From NCBI GenBank assembly GCA_907165065.1, contig OU015541.1, positions 1,178,001 through 1,242,000 on the forward strand: 64,000 nt of DNA, written 5' to 3'. Under the pieces are notes generated by a model. The model was not told the DNA's origin and did not search any database. It saw nothing but the letters and a program-made list of their open reading frames with translations. Source of the stretch: Caprimulgus europaeus. Its lineage: Eukaryota > Chordata > Aves > Caprimulgiformes > Caprimulgidae. The position numbers and the translations under genes are program-made. Of this stretch, positions 53,622 through 64,000 are shown piece after piece (positions within the stretch are counted from its first letter, which is position 1; every line of letters begins with the position of its first letter).

Positions 53622-54989
53622 CCTGGCCAAGGCAACAAAGCGAAAATGAAACGGCTGCAGCTGGCTGGCAGCGAGAGAAGGACAGAGCAAGGGGCAGGGG
53701 GACGGGGGGAGCCCCAGCCCAGGGCAGGGTTTCCTCCCCGGGTGCAATGAGGTTCCCGCAGCCCCGAGGGCTGGAGCAGCTGGCACAGAAATCCTCCCCA
53801 GAGCAGGGGCCCTCGTGCAGCCCAGGCGGTGAATGTGGGTTTGATCAGGGGAGGGTTTAGGCGGATGGTAGTGGATAAGGAAGAAAAATATTTGGCATTC
53901 CTCTCCCATCATAACAAGCCCAGATGCTTGGACGGTGGCAGCCCACTTCCCACAGGAATGGAAAGTCGCAGCCGCTCCCCTCGCCAGCTCGGCAGAGGCC
54001 CTTTCCCCGGCGCTTACGAAATGCCGGTTCCACCTAACGCTGCACCGTGGCCCTCACCGGGCATCCCGTGGCACAGCTGCCTCTGTCACCCGGGTCACTG
54101 CTGGTGGCACTGCCTGTGACCCCCATTCCAGGGGAGGTTGAGCTTGGAGCTCAGCAGATGTGCAGGGAAACCCGCTGGAAAAAGCCAAATTGGACATTCA
54201 CCACCCGAGCATGAGCCCAGTGCAGCCGGGAGCTCCTCCCCGTGCTGGCATCTTGGGAGCACCTGGGCCAGCACAGCCGGTGCGGGACAAGAGCTCCAGT
54301 GAGGCCAGTGCCGCAGGGAGCTATAATGGGAAGCAGGTCCTGCTTGGCCGGAGCTGGTGGGAGCAGCTGGGCTCTGCGCGGTGGGAGGAAGCTCCAGCCC
54401 CTCTCACCACCTCCTGCGCCAGCACACAGAGCCGGGGAGGCCCCTCAGTGCTGGGATGCTATCGGCTCTCCCAGGCAGGGAGGATGGTGAGAAGGTCACT
54501 GACTCCAGCGTGGTGTCAGCCAAGAGCACCAAGCAGCCTGCGGCACGTTCACGGCACGTTCACGGCACACTCGCAGCACGCTTGCTCTCCTCCTCCGGCC
54601 ACACTCCAGCTGGTCCTGGTTCTGTGCCACCCAGCAGTCCCACTGCTCTCGAGGGGATGTGGCACCCTGAGAGGTTTCAGTTTTGTCTTAAATCAAATAT
54701 TTCATCCTGGAGAGAGCACTGGAGCTCCCGCTCTCCTCCTGCCGGCGCGGCTCCTCCGGCTCGGCTCCGGCCCTGGCCGTCGGTGCGGCTGCGCAGCCTC
54801 CGGGCGCTCCGGCTGCCAGAACAGAAGCAAATCCCAAAGATGGAATTGGTGTTGAGCAGCGTCGAAGGCCGAGGGGCAGCGGGAGGAGGAGAGGGAGCCG
54901 GGAGGAGGAAAGGGAAGGGAAAGCGAGCGGCGAGGTGGGAGGGAAGGTTTGGTGTCGAAACCGAATTCCTCGGCCGCGCCAGCAGAGCA

Positions 54990-55125
54990 GATTTCCAGTG
55001 TTTATTTTATCTCTTCAGTTGAGCCCCTTTGAGGCAGAATATATTAAATGGCTTGACTTTATATAATGGAAATAATTGAAACAATACTCCCGCTTCCCGG
55101 CCGCAGTTGGTGGTGATTTCAGCCA
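54990..55125. promoter_or_regulatory. candidate conserved non-coding element
   Basis: Non-repetitive AT-rich island (fragments include gtttattttatctcttcag and gcagaatatattaaatggct, then ggaaataattgaaacaat) between GC-rich blocks, about 4 kb upstream of RSPO4. Confidence 0.3.
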
Positions 55126-56869
55126 AGAGTGGCCAGCCTCCTCTAGGTGGTGGGGACAGCCGCCGCCGTCGGCGCTTGTTCGCTGGTGATTGCTGACACA
55201 TGTCAGCCTCGCCTCCCAGTTTCCGTGCAGCTGTCAGAGCGGGAAAAGCACCGCGGCGGCTCGTGCGGGACGGGCTCGGCACCGGCCGGCACCGGCCGCC
55301 TCGTCAGCGGGCTGCGGGAACGGCATCGCCGCGGTGCTGGGGCTTGTCCGGTGTGATGGGACCGGTGGTTGTGGTTGAGCTGGGATTTCTTGGGGACATG
55401 TGGCATTTGGGCAGCGCTCACAGGTAGCTGGGAGATGGGGATGGTGGGGTGGGGTGAACTCGAGGAGGAAGGAGGATGTGCTCGCTCGCTGCATGAACCA
55501 TCTCGCTTAGAGCTCGGTTTTCACCAGAGAAGGTGAAAGAAGGAGATGGACGAAGGTTGGAGGTTGTTGAAGGTTTTATTCCACTCCTCCCAGCAGCGGG
55601 TGGGTGTTGGGGCAGGGTCCCTGCAGAAAACCCCCTCCAGCCCCAGTGTCACCCCAGCGTGGGTTCGCACCGAGTGCTGTCCTCAAAGCCAACATCCACC
55701 TCCATCCCACATGTGCCACCAACACTCTGCCATCGCTCCTTGTCCGTTGAGGAGCAGCTGAGCCAGCCAGACAAAATAAGAGCAAACACAACTGCAAGAA
55801 ATCTCCCCAGGATGAACTTAACCCGACTTCCCGCTCTGCAGCACCGCAGGGTTCCCAGGGAGAGCTGACAGGAGGTGAAACTAAAAGCAAAAGCCAGGGG
55901 AGGTCTCCAAGGAACTGAGACACGGCATAAAAACTGCTCAGAAATCTCTTCCTGCCATCGCAGTGACTCCCCCCGGGCTGTGTGCGGCGGGGGCTCGGGG
56001 AAGGTTTCTCCAAGACAAGGCAGGGAGGTGGGCTGCAGGGTGCGGGGTCAGAGCCTGGGGCTGGGGGCTTTCAGACAGCCTGGAAACATGAAATTGCAGC
56101 ATTTCTGTGGGTTATTTTGCCATCAGGGAGCTGGGATTCCCCAGGGGAGATGGGTGCTGCTGCCATGCCCACCGTGCCCCTTGGGCCAGGCACAGCCGGC
56201 ACCGCTCTCCCAGCAAAGCCCAAGCACTGGTGACCATGGAGCATCCTTCTCTCTGCCAGGCACAGCTACCAGCTGCCTCTGGCTTTCCTAGCAGTGAGAA
56301 GCACGTGTTTGTTACTGGAAGGGAGCAGGGCAGTGGTGTTTTAGTAGCTGGCCCTCTTCTGTTCTCTGAAGAATCGTTTTTGCCAAATCCCAATTGAATT
56401 TCTTTTAATATTTGTGCTATTTAAGGAAAGTATTGAGAAAGACAGATGGAAGCCTCGGTCAGATGGATGTTCCTGGCTCCACGTGAGACAGCACTCAGAA
56501 GTCCCATCCTTTTTCAAATAATTTTAATGTGAGTACACTGTTCCCTCTCACACACCATTCCCCAGGAGGGTCAATCCTCTGGCTCCAGTGGATGACTCCC
56601 ACCAGCTGGAATTTGGCAGAAGACAAAGGTTTTGGGCAGGCTCCTGGTCCTGGATGGGGAAATTCCCCCTGGCAGCTGCCGTGCTCGTGGCTCCAGCACC
56701 CGTGGCCATCGCTTGCCCTCACTGGGCTGGCCCTGCATGTGCCCCACGGCCACCGTGGCTCCTGGTGCACTTGCCACTGGCGAGGGGATGCGGTGCAGAG
56801 GCTGGCAGTGCCCCTGGGCAAGCAGGGTGCCCGTCTGGGTGCCTAGAGAGCAGGTAAATGGTGGGTGTG

Positions 56870-57105
56870 TGGAAGTTGAGGTTGGATGTGAGGAAGAATT
56901 TCCTTGCTGAAAGGGTTCTGAGGCATTGGAAGGGGTTGCCCAGGGCAGTGGTGGAGTCCCCATCCCTGGAGGGACTGAAGAGTCGTGTAGACACAGTGCT
57001 GAGGGACATGGGTCAGTGGGGGACTGGGCAGTGTTGGGTTCATGGTTGGACTCCATGATCTCAAAGGGCTTTTCCAGTCCAGGCCGTTCTGGGGTTATGG
57101 GATCC
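56870..57105 (+). mobile_element. CR1 LINE 3' fragment (young-looking copy C)
   Basis: Plus-strand CR1: gttggatgtgaggaagaatt, aggcattggaaggggttgcc, tggagtccccatccctgg and the ggttggactccatgatctc end. It closely matches copies A, B and D. Confidence 0.92.
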
Positions 57106-60100
57106 TGTACCTGCAGCCCAGCACATGCTGGGGCTGAGAGCCCGGTGCTGGTGTGAGCATCGCCCAGCTGCCTGGCTGTGACTCAGCTGCCAAGGGCTGT
57201 GATGACGTGTCTCCATGCTAGAGCTTGGTTTTAAGCCAGTTTGGTTAAAATCCAACCTGCCCGTGTCAGCTCTGGTTGTCACCGCGTGTCCTGCTGGCTG
57301 CAGCTGAAATGGGACCATTAACAGTAAACCCGACCCGCGCCCAGCTGCCGGCAGCAGGATGCAGGTCCTGCCTCACCGAAGCCAACAGCTCCTCTGCCCC
57401 TGGCCAGAACTGCACGGGTGTCCTCGTGCCAGAAGGAAGCAGCCTGTCCTAAGGGCTCTCTATGAGTTCGTGCTTGGATGGACCCTGCTGCACCGGCACC
57501 GGGATGGGAAACACCCGGCAAACGTCCCCAGCACAGAAAGCTGCGGGTAAGGCTGGATGTTCACCCAGTGAAGAAGCCACCAGCACCTGCTCTGCCACCA
57601 CCAAAAACACAGCCCCAGCCCTTGGGCTCAACATTGTCACCAGAGCCGGTCCCTGATCCATCCTGCCCTGTCCCCAGGAACTGGGGCGTTGGGTCTCCCA
57701 TGGGGACGCAGGTCCCTCCTCACCCTCCCAGCCTTGGGCTCCATCCTCACCCCACTGACCTCCCAGCTCCTGGCCCTGGTCCCCATGTCCCCCGGGCACT
57801 GCCAGCCATCCCCTCCCTCCAGCACAGCCTGGGGCCGTGGCACAGCCAGGGCCAGCCCAGACCATGGCCACCGGTGCCACAGTGGCTGCCAGCACCCCGG
57901 GGACATGGGGACAGGAGCCTGTCACTGCTGCGAGGCCAGTGGCTCTGTGTCATGGTGACTTATAAAGGCTTTTTTCAGAATTAATAACAGGAGGGACACA
58001 AGTTTTAATATTTCTGAAGTGAAAATGGAGTGATAATTGTACGGAGCCGACAGTCAGGGAAATCATTACCACCTGGCTGCCCCGTTTGTGGCTGACGTCA
58101 AAGAGCACCATAAACCAACGTGAAGCTTGGAGAACACTGGGGGGAAAAAAAGGAAAAAAGAAGGAAAGAGGAGAACTTGTGAAGGGCAGAGCTTTGTGTT
58201 GACAAAACCCCAGGGTCAGGAGCTGTCCCGGGACGCTGGATGGAGCCGGTCCCGGGGTGCGTTTGCTGTTGGGAGTTTTACCAGCACACAGGAGAGCCGG
58301 GGGATGTGATCCCCACAGGTCACTTCCTCCATCACAAGCAAAGCCATGGTGAAAAATATTCCCTTGTTCTTTTTTTTTTCATTCTTTTATATCCTGTTTA
58401 TGTCACTAACAAATTAAATTTTCAGGAGCTGGAATAAAGACAAAGTCTGAGCTGTTTGAAACGCTGTTGGGTCGCGGGTAGCTCCTCTCTCAAAGTGCAC
58501 AGAGGAGGTTCAGCATCACCATCGGCCCAAAACAGCATGGGAACGGGGGAGTGGGAGGAAAAGGGGGTCAGGGTGGAGGAGCAGAGCTGAAGCACGGCCA
58601 GGGAGGTGCTGAGGCTGCCCTGACCCTCACGCTGGTCCCCGAGCATCGTTGGAGGAGGGACGCCGGGGTGCGGTGGGCGCAGAGCCGGGTGCAGAGCCAC
58701 TGCCACAAGCTCTGGCTCGTGGAAAGATTTTTTCACTTGGGAGTTTGAGAAAAAAAATATTAAATTAAGGAAAAATATATGCCAAAAATGTAAATTTCTA
58801 AATACCCCCAGCCTTCTACCCACTTCACACACGCTCTGGGTGCTCTTAGAGTGACCTGTCTCTTCTCCCCACAGCATTTTGGGTATTTACAGCTCCCCCC
58901 CGGGGGGACAGCTCTGTCCCAGCTCAGAGGGGACCGTGGCAGGGAGGGACACTGTGACCCAGCATCCTCATCTCAACTGCTCTGTCCATCCCACCTCTTC
59001 CCTGACTGTTGTCCAACAGCACAGACCTGGAAACCCATCATGGGGGTGAAGCTTCAGCACCTCCTGCCATGCTCCCTGCCCTGGCCAGGGATGCTCTGGG
59101 ATGCAGAGGGTGAACCTGGTCCCAAGGGACCTGATGCTGCTCAGAGCAGGCACAGCCCCTCGGGGATGGGGACTAAACTCGTGTCACCTCTTTGCAGAAG
59201 GAGGGATGCTCTGTGCTGGGCCATGCCCAGGACTCTGCTTTTGTTCAGCTTTCTCAGACCTCCCCAAGAGTGGGGATCCCGTGAGGGCAGTGGCAGTGCT
59301 CCCCATGGGTGGGGGTCTCCGGGGTCCTGGCACAGTGACACTTGCCCACTGAGGGTCAGGAGCAGGGCCACGCTGTGGGAGCTCAGCTGCTTGCAATCAT
59401 CAGCACTGGGGGAAAATACCATAATACTGCGATGAAAGAGTGATGTGTGGCACAGGCTCCCCGGGTGCAAAATGCCTCCTCCCGTGGGGAGGGGATAATT
59501 AGAGGTTACTGGTGTTTTCAGCTCTTTAACAATGCTGCTTTGCTAATTTGAGCCCCCCCTGGAAGACCACACAGCAAAGCCTGAGCTCCCAGCAGTCGCC
59601 CATCGCACCTCCCGCCCTCCCCGAGCCTGTCCCAGCTCTGTGAGCTGGACCCACTCTGGCTCTGCTGCTCCTGGTTCGGCAGAGACGTGGGCACGTCCGT
59701 CTGTCCCCACGTGGGGACAATCCCTGGCTGACAGCAGGGCTGGCTGCTCCCAGGGTTGCAGCAGGTTTGGGGTGTGCACAGTCCCTGGTCATTCCAACAG
59801 CATCTCGTTGAGCTTCAGACTGAACCCAACAACCAGAGACCACTGAGGCCACAAAGAGGAACTGATTGGATTTTTCTCTTTACATATTTTTCCTAAAAAG
59901 AAACCAAAACCAAAGAAGAGGAGAACTCCTATTTCCTGTTTATGTGAAAGGAATTTGTCAGTGAGTGGTGGGGAGAGCGATGCTGGGGGTTCCTTGGCCT
60001 GGAGAAGCCACCACCCTTTGTCTCCAGTGACAAAGAGGGGCCGGGAGGTGCCTGGCAGGGGTGGCTCTGTGCCTGGACACCTGCAGAGGTGCACGGGACG

Positions 60101-60582
60101 GGGAGACCGAGCCATGGCAAAGGCTCCAGCTCCCAAAAGCAGGGTGCTGGGAGTGGGCAGGACGGCACGGCCGGGCCGGGGCTTGAGCCCCAGCGCTGCC
60201 AGGGTCCGAATGCCTCGGCAGCGGCGTTCAGCCAAGGGCTGGGGAAGGGATTTCAGAAAGCTCTTAGAGTGGCCTCTCTTTTCCTAGAACAGCTCAAGAG
60301 CTGGGCTCTGCTCTGCTCTGCTCAGTCATCCTCTCCCTTCATTTTGCCAAGTTCCCCAAGCAGGACCAGAGGAGCTGAGCTGAGCTGAGCTGAGGGGGGC
60401 TCAGCACCCTGGGGCTGGGGAAAGGGTCTGCACAGGCGCCATTCCCACTGCCCATCTCACCCAGACCTTTGCTGGATACCAGCGCAGCTCCAGCACCCTC
60501 CTCATCATCACCACAGCCAGGGAACCTTCCTCCTGCCCCAGCTGAGCCGTGTGCCCCCTGGGCAGGCTGAGGAGGGGAAGCC
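57106..60582. other. non-coding, several AT-rich islands
   Basis: No exon is recognised. An exact ARE-type GTGACTCAGC is at 57178-57187. AT-rich unique islands are at 57955-58125, 58330-58440, 58715-58805, 59395-59550 and 59820-59960. Confidence 0.45.
57955..58125. promoter_or_regulatory. candidate enhancer with CRE and E-box
   Basis: Complex AT-rich sequence containing gaattaataacagg, aagttttaatatttctg, CACCTG at 58070-58075 and the full cAMP response palindrome TGACGTCA at 58093-58100. Confidence 0.35.
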
Positions 60583-60860
60583 ATGCCAGAGAGGACAAGA
60601 GGAAATGGGCTCCAGTTGTGCCCAGGGCAGTTGAGATGGGATGTGAGGAAGAATTTCTTTGCTGAAAGGGTTCTGAGGCATTGGAAGGGGTTGCCCAGGG
60701 CAGTGGTGGAGTCCCCATCCCTGGAGGGATTGAAGAGTCGTGTAGACACAGTGCTGAGGGACAGGGGTCAGTGGGGACTGGTCAGTGTTGTGTTCATGGT
60801 TGGACTCAATGAGCTTAAAGGGCTTTTCCAACCCAGGCCATCCTGGTATTCTGTGAGAGA
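60583..60860 (+). mobile_element. CR1 LINE 3' fragment (young-looking copy D)
   Basis: Begins gaggacaagaggaaatgggc, then cagggcagttgagatggg, gtgaggaagaatttctttgc and so on to ggttggactcaatgagctt. Near-identical by eye to copies A-C and reaches slightly further 5'. Confidence 0.92.
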
Positions 60861-63800
60861 GGTGGGAGGTGGTGTGCTGGGAGTGCCATGTTGGGCAATG
60901 CCGTGGACTTGGGTGCAAAAAGCCCCTGGGGGACTGATGGCAGGAGGCCAATGTCATCCCTGTCCCCATCCCTGGAGCAGGACCCTCCTGCACGTCTGGG
61001 GGACGAGGGCGGCTGCCGGGTGGAGCGGAGCAGCAGCGTCAGTGCACGGCCAGTTCCCAATTTGCACCAGTCTGAGACAATGATGATGACAGTGGTAGAA
61101 ATAAAGAGATGAAAAATGTGTCTGTGATTTTAATGAGCTGGAAACACCCAGCGCAGGGGACGAAGGGGTGGGAGGGCGGCTCCCGACCGGCCATCGCTGT
61201 GACGCCGCGCGCCCTGGCAGCGAAAGGGGTCCCTAACGCTTCCAAGCTGTGGAGCCCTTCACGGGGGGCAGCTCGGCTTTCTGCAGCTCAGGGGAATAAT
61301 TGGGGAGATTATCGCGTTGGAAATTGCTGGCAGGGGAGGGCGGCTTCAGGCAGCCCCGCCACCGCTGTCACCTCCGCGCCAAACAATTGATCTGGGCTGG
61401 ACACACGGGCGAGGGGTCGCTGGAGCCCCACGGCGAGGGATCCCTGCCCCGATCTGGCACCGGGAGCAAAGGAAAGGGAAAGGCTGAGCCGTGGTCTGGT
61501 GGGAACAGCTGTGACCACCCCATCCTTGGCAGACAGCAGATCCTGCTCCGGGACAGGCAGCCACGTCCCTCCCAGCCCCGGTTCCCCGGTGCACAGCAGA
61601 ACCAGGACGGCACCGTGAGCAGGAGGGTGGCATCTCTGCCAGACTGTCCCCACTCCTGTGATCACAGAGCTGGCAGCAGTTGGTCCCAGCACCATCCCGT
61701 GGCTGGTCACCTTCTCAGGCTCTTCTCCTTTCCTCCCTGGGATTTTGTCCTACTTTTTTTTTTTTATATTGAAAATTTTTCATAGTCTTTTAAACACTGT
61801 AAAAATTTAATACAAAGGAAATTAAAAAACCCAGAGGAACTATTCTCAAAATAATTTCACAACCCGCACATATCCCTCAGCAAATTTAATTTGTAGGAAA
61901 TAAAGAACAAAATACGACAATAAAGGGCTTCTAAACAAACCCTAATGCTTTACATGTGTAAGTGCAAATGCTGCGCCTGTGTGTAGGCACCCGGCAGAGG
62001 TGGGTGGCACAGGGACCGGGGGCCACAGCGCAGCCACCCCCAGCCTCACTGGTCAGCACTGCCCAGAGCCCCTTCTCCCCTGGGGGGGCTTGCAGGACCT
62101 GGGAGGGTTTTGCTGCCCCAAGCATCACATCAAACCATGGACCCCACCCGAGCACCTCTTCCTCCTGTCCCAGGAGCTCCAGCTCTGGCAGTGATGCCGA
62201 GAGCGTGTCCTGGTCCTGCTTTATCAGCCTGGATCCCGCCAGTTTGGGGCCATTTCCAGGGAAACTTTTGAAGGATGTGGGTCAGCCCTGCTGGGGTGTC
62301 AGCCCCACTCGAGGATGCTCCAGGAAGGCGGGATGAGCTGGGGACCTCCTGCCTCACAGTGATGCACAAGGCATGGCTTCTGGGGGGCCACCCAGCACCC
62401 TGGGGTCTCGGTGGCATGGGGACATGGGGGCTCACTGCAGCCCCCATCCTCGCTGCACACCCAACACCATCCAACCCCACAAAGGCATCTCCTTCCCCAT
62501 CTGTTCTTTGTCCAGCCTGTGGCCCTGCCTCTCCCCCTTGGATTTTTTCCCTTCTTTTAATAAACCTGGCACCTGGAGGAGAATTTTCCCTTTAAACACC
62601 CAACCTGGCATTTAGTGATTTTTATTCCTGTGTCTTAATTAGCAAACTGGAAAAAATGTCAATTATTACCCACCCTGGGCACGTGTGTCCCGCAGGCTGC
62701 AATGGCAGGAGGTGCTCTCTCAGCACTGCACCCACAGTCCTGGTGCCCTCAGGGAGGGCAAATATCCAGGGGCACAGCCTGCACCACCACCCTGCCCTCA
62801 ACCCAGATGATAAAACCCACCCTGTGATGGGATTTTGCCGCCTCTGTCCCCTCCCTGACAGTGCTCAGAGTCCCTGGGCTGCCACTGCCACTCTCTGGGT
62901 GCCCCAATGGCTCTCCCCCAGCTCTATCTGTGATGCTCCAGCATTGGCAGCCTCGTAGTGAGCACCGGAGTGGGGTGCAGGCTGGTTTTGGGTTGTAGGA
63001 GTTGATGTAGGTGCTGGGGCTCAGCCTGGCTCCCTGCACGCAGTGACATGGTCCTCGCCACTCTGTCCCCTGCTGTGGGTCACAGGGCAGAGCCACCCCA
63101 ACCTTTTGCTAGTGGAGAAATAGGGGATATTTGGGGGTTTGCACCCAAATTGCTGTTGCACCGCTGGACCCACACATGGGCACCGCTCCAGGGGGATCTG
63201 GGTGCTCTCCCTTGCCCAGACCTCCATCCCAAACAGCTCACCATGGCCCAGCCCCCCATGGCCAGACCCCCCGCTCCCCCCTCGCCATCCCAGCCCCACC
63301 GAGCAGCACAGCAGCACATTTTCATCAGGGGATATTGGTCACCAGCTCCTCAGAAGGAAGGCGAGTGCTTCCCCGAGAGTGCGGCACCGGGAAGCTGATG
63401 CTCCCCGAGAACATTGCCTCATCCCCTCCGTGCGTGCCTGGGATCGGGAGAAACGCCGGGGAGCTGCAAAAGACATCCAAAAATGAATGTACTGTCTGTA
63501 GCAGCGCCGGGGCAGCAGCCTGGGGGGAAGCGACCGCCGTGTGTCATGGAAGGAACTGCAGAGGGCAGGGTCTTGTGAGGATAACGGGAGCTGCACGGCG
63601 GGAGCAGGCTGTGCCGTCCCCACGGCTCTGTGGGCTCTGAACTGCTCCAGGACAAGCTCAGCGTGAGACTGGCTCTTCCTCTGCATGCGATGCCTCCTCT
63701 TCCTCCTTGCCCTCACAGAGGGAAGGTGCCACTGGCCCTGGGATGCTGTGGTGGGGTCCCAGCCCTGGGGTGACATCTGCACACCCCGGCCTTTGATGTT

Positions 63801-64000
63801 CTGCACAGCTGACGTGGCCTTGGGCATCTCCCGCAGTACTTGGAGCAAGGAGCAGAATCGCATCCCAGCTTTGCCGCCGGGCCCCGGGCAGCGAGCGGAG
63901 GCAGAGCCCGCGCAGGCAGCGCAGACAGGCGGCTCGTGGGCAGGGCGATGCCCGTCTGGGTGCTGGGGAGGCCGGCAGCCAGCTGCTCCCCGCTTTGATG
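60861..64000. other. non-coding to window end
   Basis: No exon is recognised. A markedly AT-rich block at 61735-61960 contains plus-strand AATAAA near 61896 and 61918, and another AATAAA lies near 62567. These could be 3' ends of an unseen plus-strand transcript or simply AT-rich DNA. CpG-rich sequence returns at 63.8-64 kb, which may be the edge of the next promoter. Confidence 0.45.

Larger units (their letters stand above)
51240..56869. other. non-coding upstream of RSPO4
   Basis: No exon is recognised. PSMF1, the next gene in human, is not visible. Tandem repeats are at 51747-52100 and 53398-53621. Unique AT-rich islands are at 52120-52255, 52855-52965, 53160-53240, 54655-54720, 54990-55125, 55905-56140 and 56380-56530. 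They stand out from the GC-rich background as candidate regulatory elements. Confidence 0.5.

Noticed and set aside
53143-53649. 168-codon frame with Cys-rich 9-residue repeats
   Set aside because: It arises from a 27-bp minisatellite whose length is a multiple of three. No signal peptide or conserved context.

Overview
This window is vertebrate nuclear DNA, almost certainly from a bird. It has compact, intron-containing, GC-rich genes. Its interspersed repeats are nearly all avian-type CR1 LINE fragments, plus one short LTR-like fragment. It also carries many G/C-rich micro- and minisatellites, as is typical of avian microchromosomes. There are no bacterial operons, CRISPR arrays or phage genes.

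Six protein-coding genes can be read completely from start codon to stop codon, with GT-AG introns at matching phases. In order they are SRXN1 (minus), SCRT2 (minus), SLC52A3 (minus), FAM110A (plus), ANGPT4 (minus) and RSPO4 (minus). From general knowledge this is the same order and orientation as human chromosome 20p13, so the window is an intact conserved-synteny block. Reconstructed protein lengths are 113 aa (or 147 aa from an upstream Met) for SRXN1, 277 for SCRT2, 454 for SLC52A3, 338 for FAM110A, 505 for ANGPT4 and 223 for RSPO4.

Layout: 1-6.2 kb is non-coding with two CR1 copies. 6.2-8.6 kb holds SRXN1, with a long 3'UTR containing a (CCCAT)16 array and paired AP-1 sites upstream. 9.0-14.9 kb holds SCRT2, with a probable 2.4 kb AU-rich 3'UTR and a CpG-rich promoter. 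15-17.9 kb is non-coding with enhancer-like AT-rich islands. 17.9-19.7 kb holds SLC52A3. 20-26.8 kb is non-coding with an LTR-like fragment and a CR1 tail. 26.8-29 kb holds FAM110A. 29-32.2 kb is the convergent interval between FAM110A and ANGPT4. 32.2-41 kb holds nine ANGPT4 exons, with a (CA)n higher-order repeat just upstream of the promoter. 42.5-51.2 kb holds five RSPO4 exons with a TATA box. 51.3-64 kb has no recognisable exon; it contains CR1 copies, pentamer and 27-bp tandem repeats and several AT-rich islands that look like candidate regulatory elements.

The genes do not form one pathway. SRXN1 repairs peroxiredoxins, SCRT2 is a neural zinc-finger repressor, SLC52A3 imports riboflavin, FAM110A is a centrosome/spindle protein, ANGPT4 is a TIE2 ligand and RSPO4 is a WNT agonist. 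I found no convincing undescribed system. The points most worth a second look are regulatory or structural: repeats inside splice acceptors, a G-quadruplex-prone 3'UTR, AU-rich and Pumilio motifs, and a CHR/CCAAT arrangement upstream of FAM110A.
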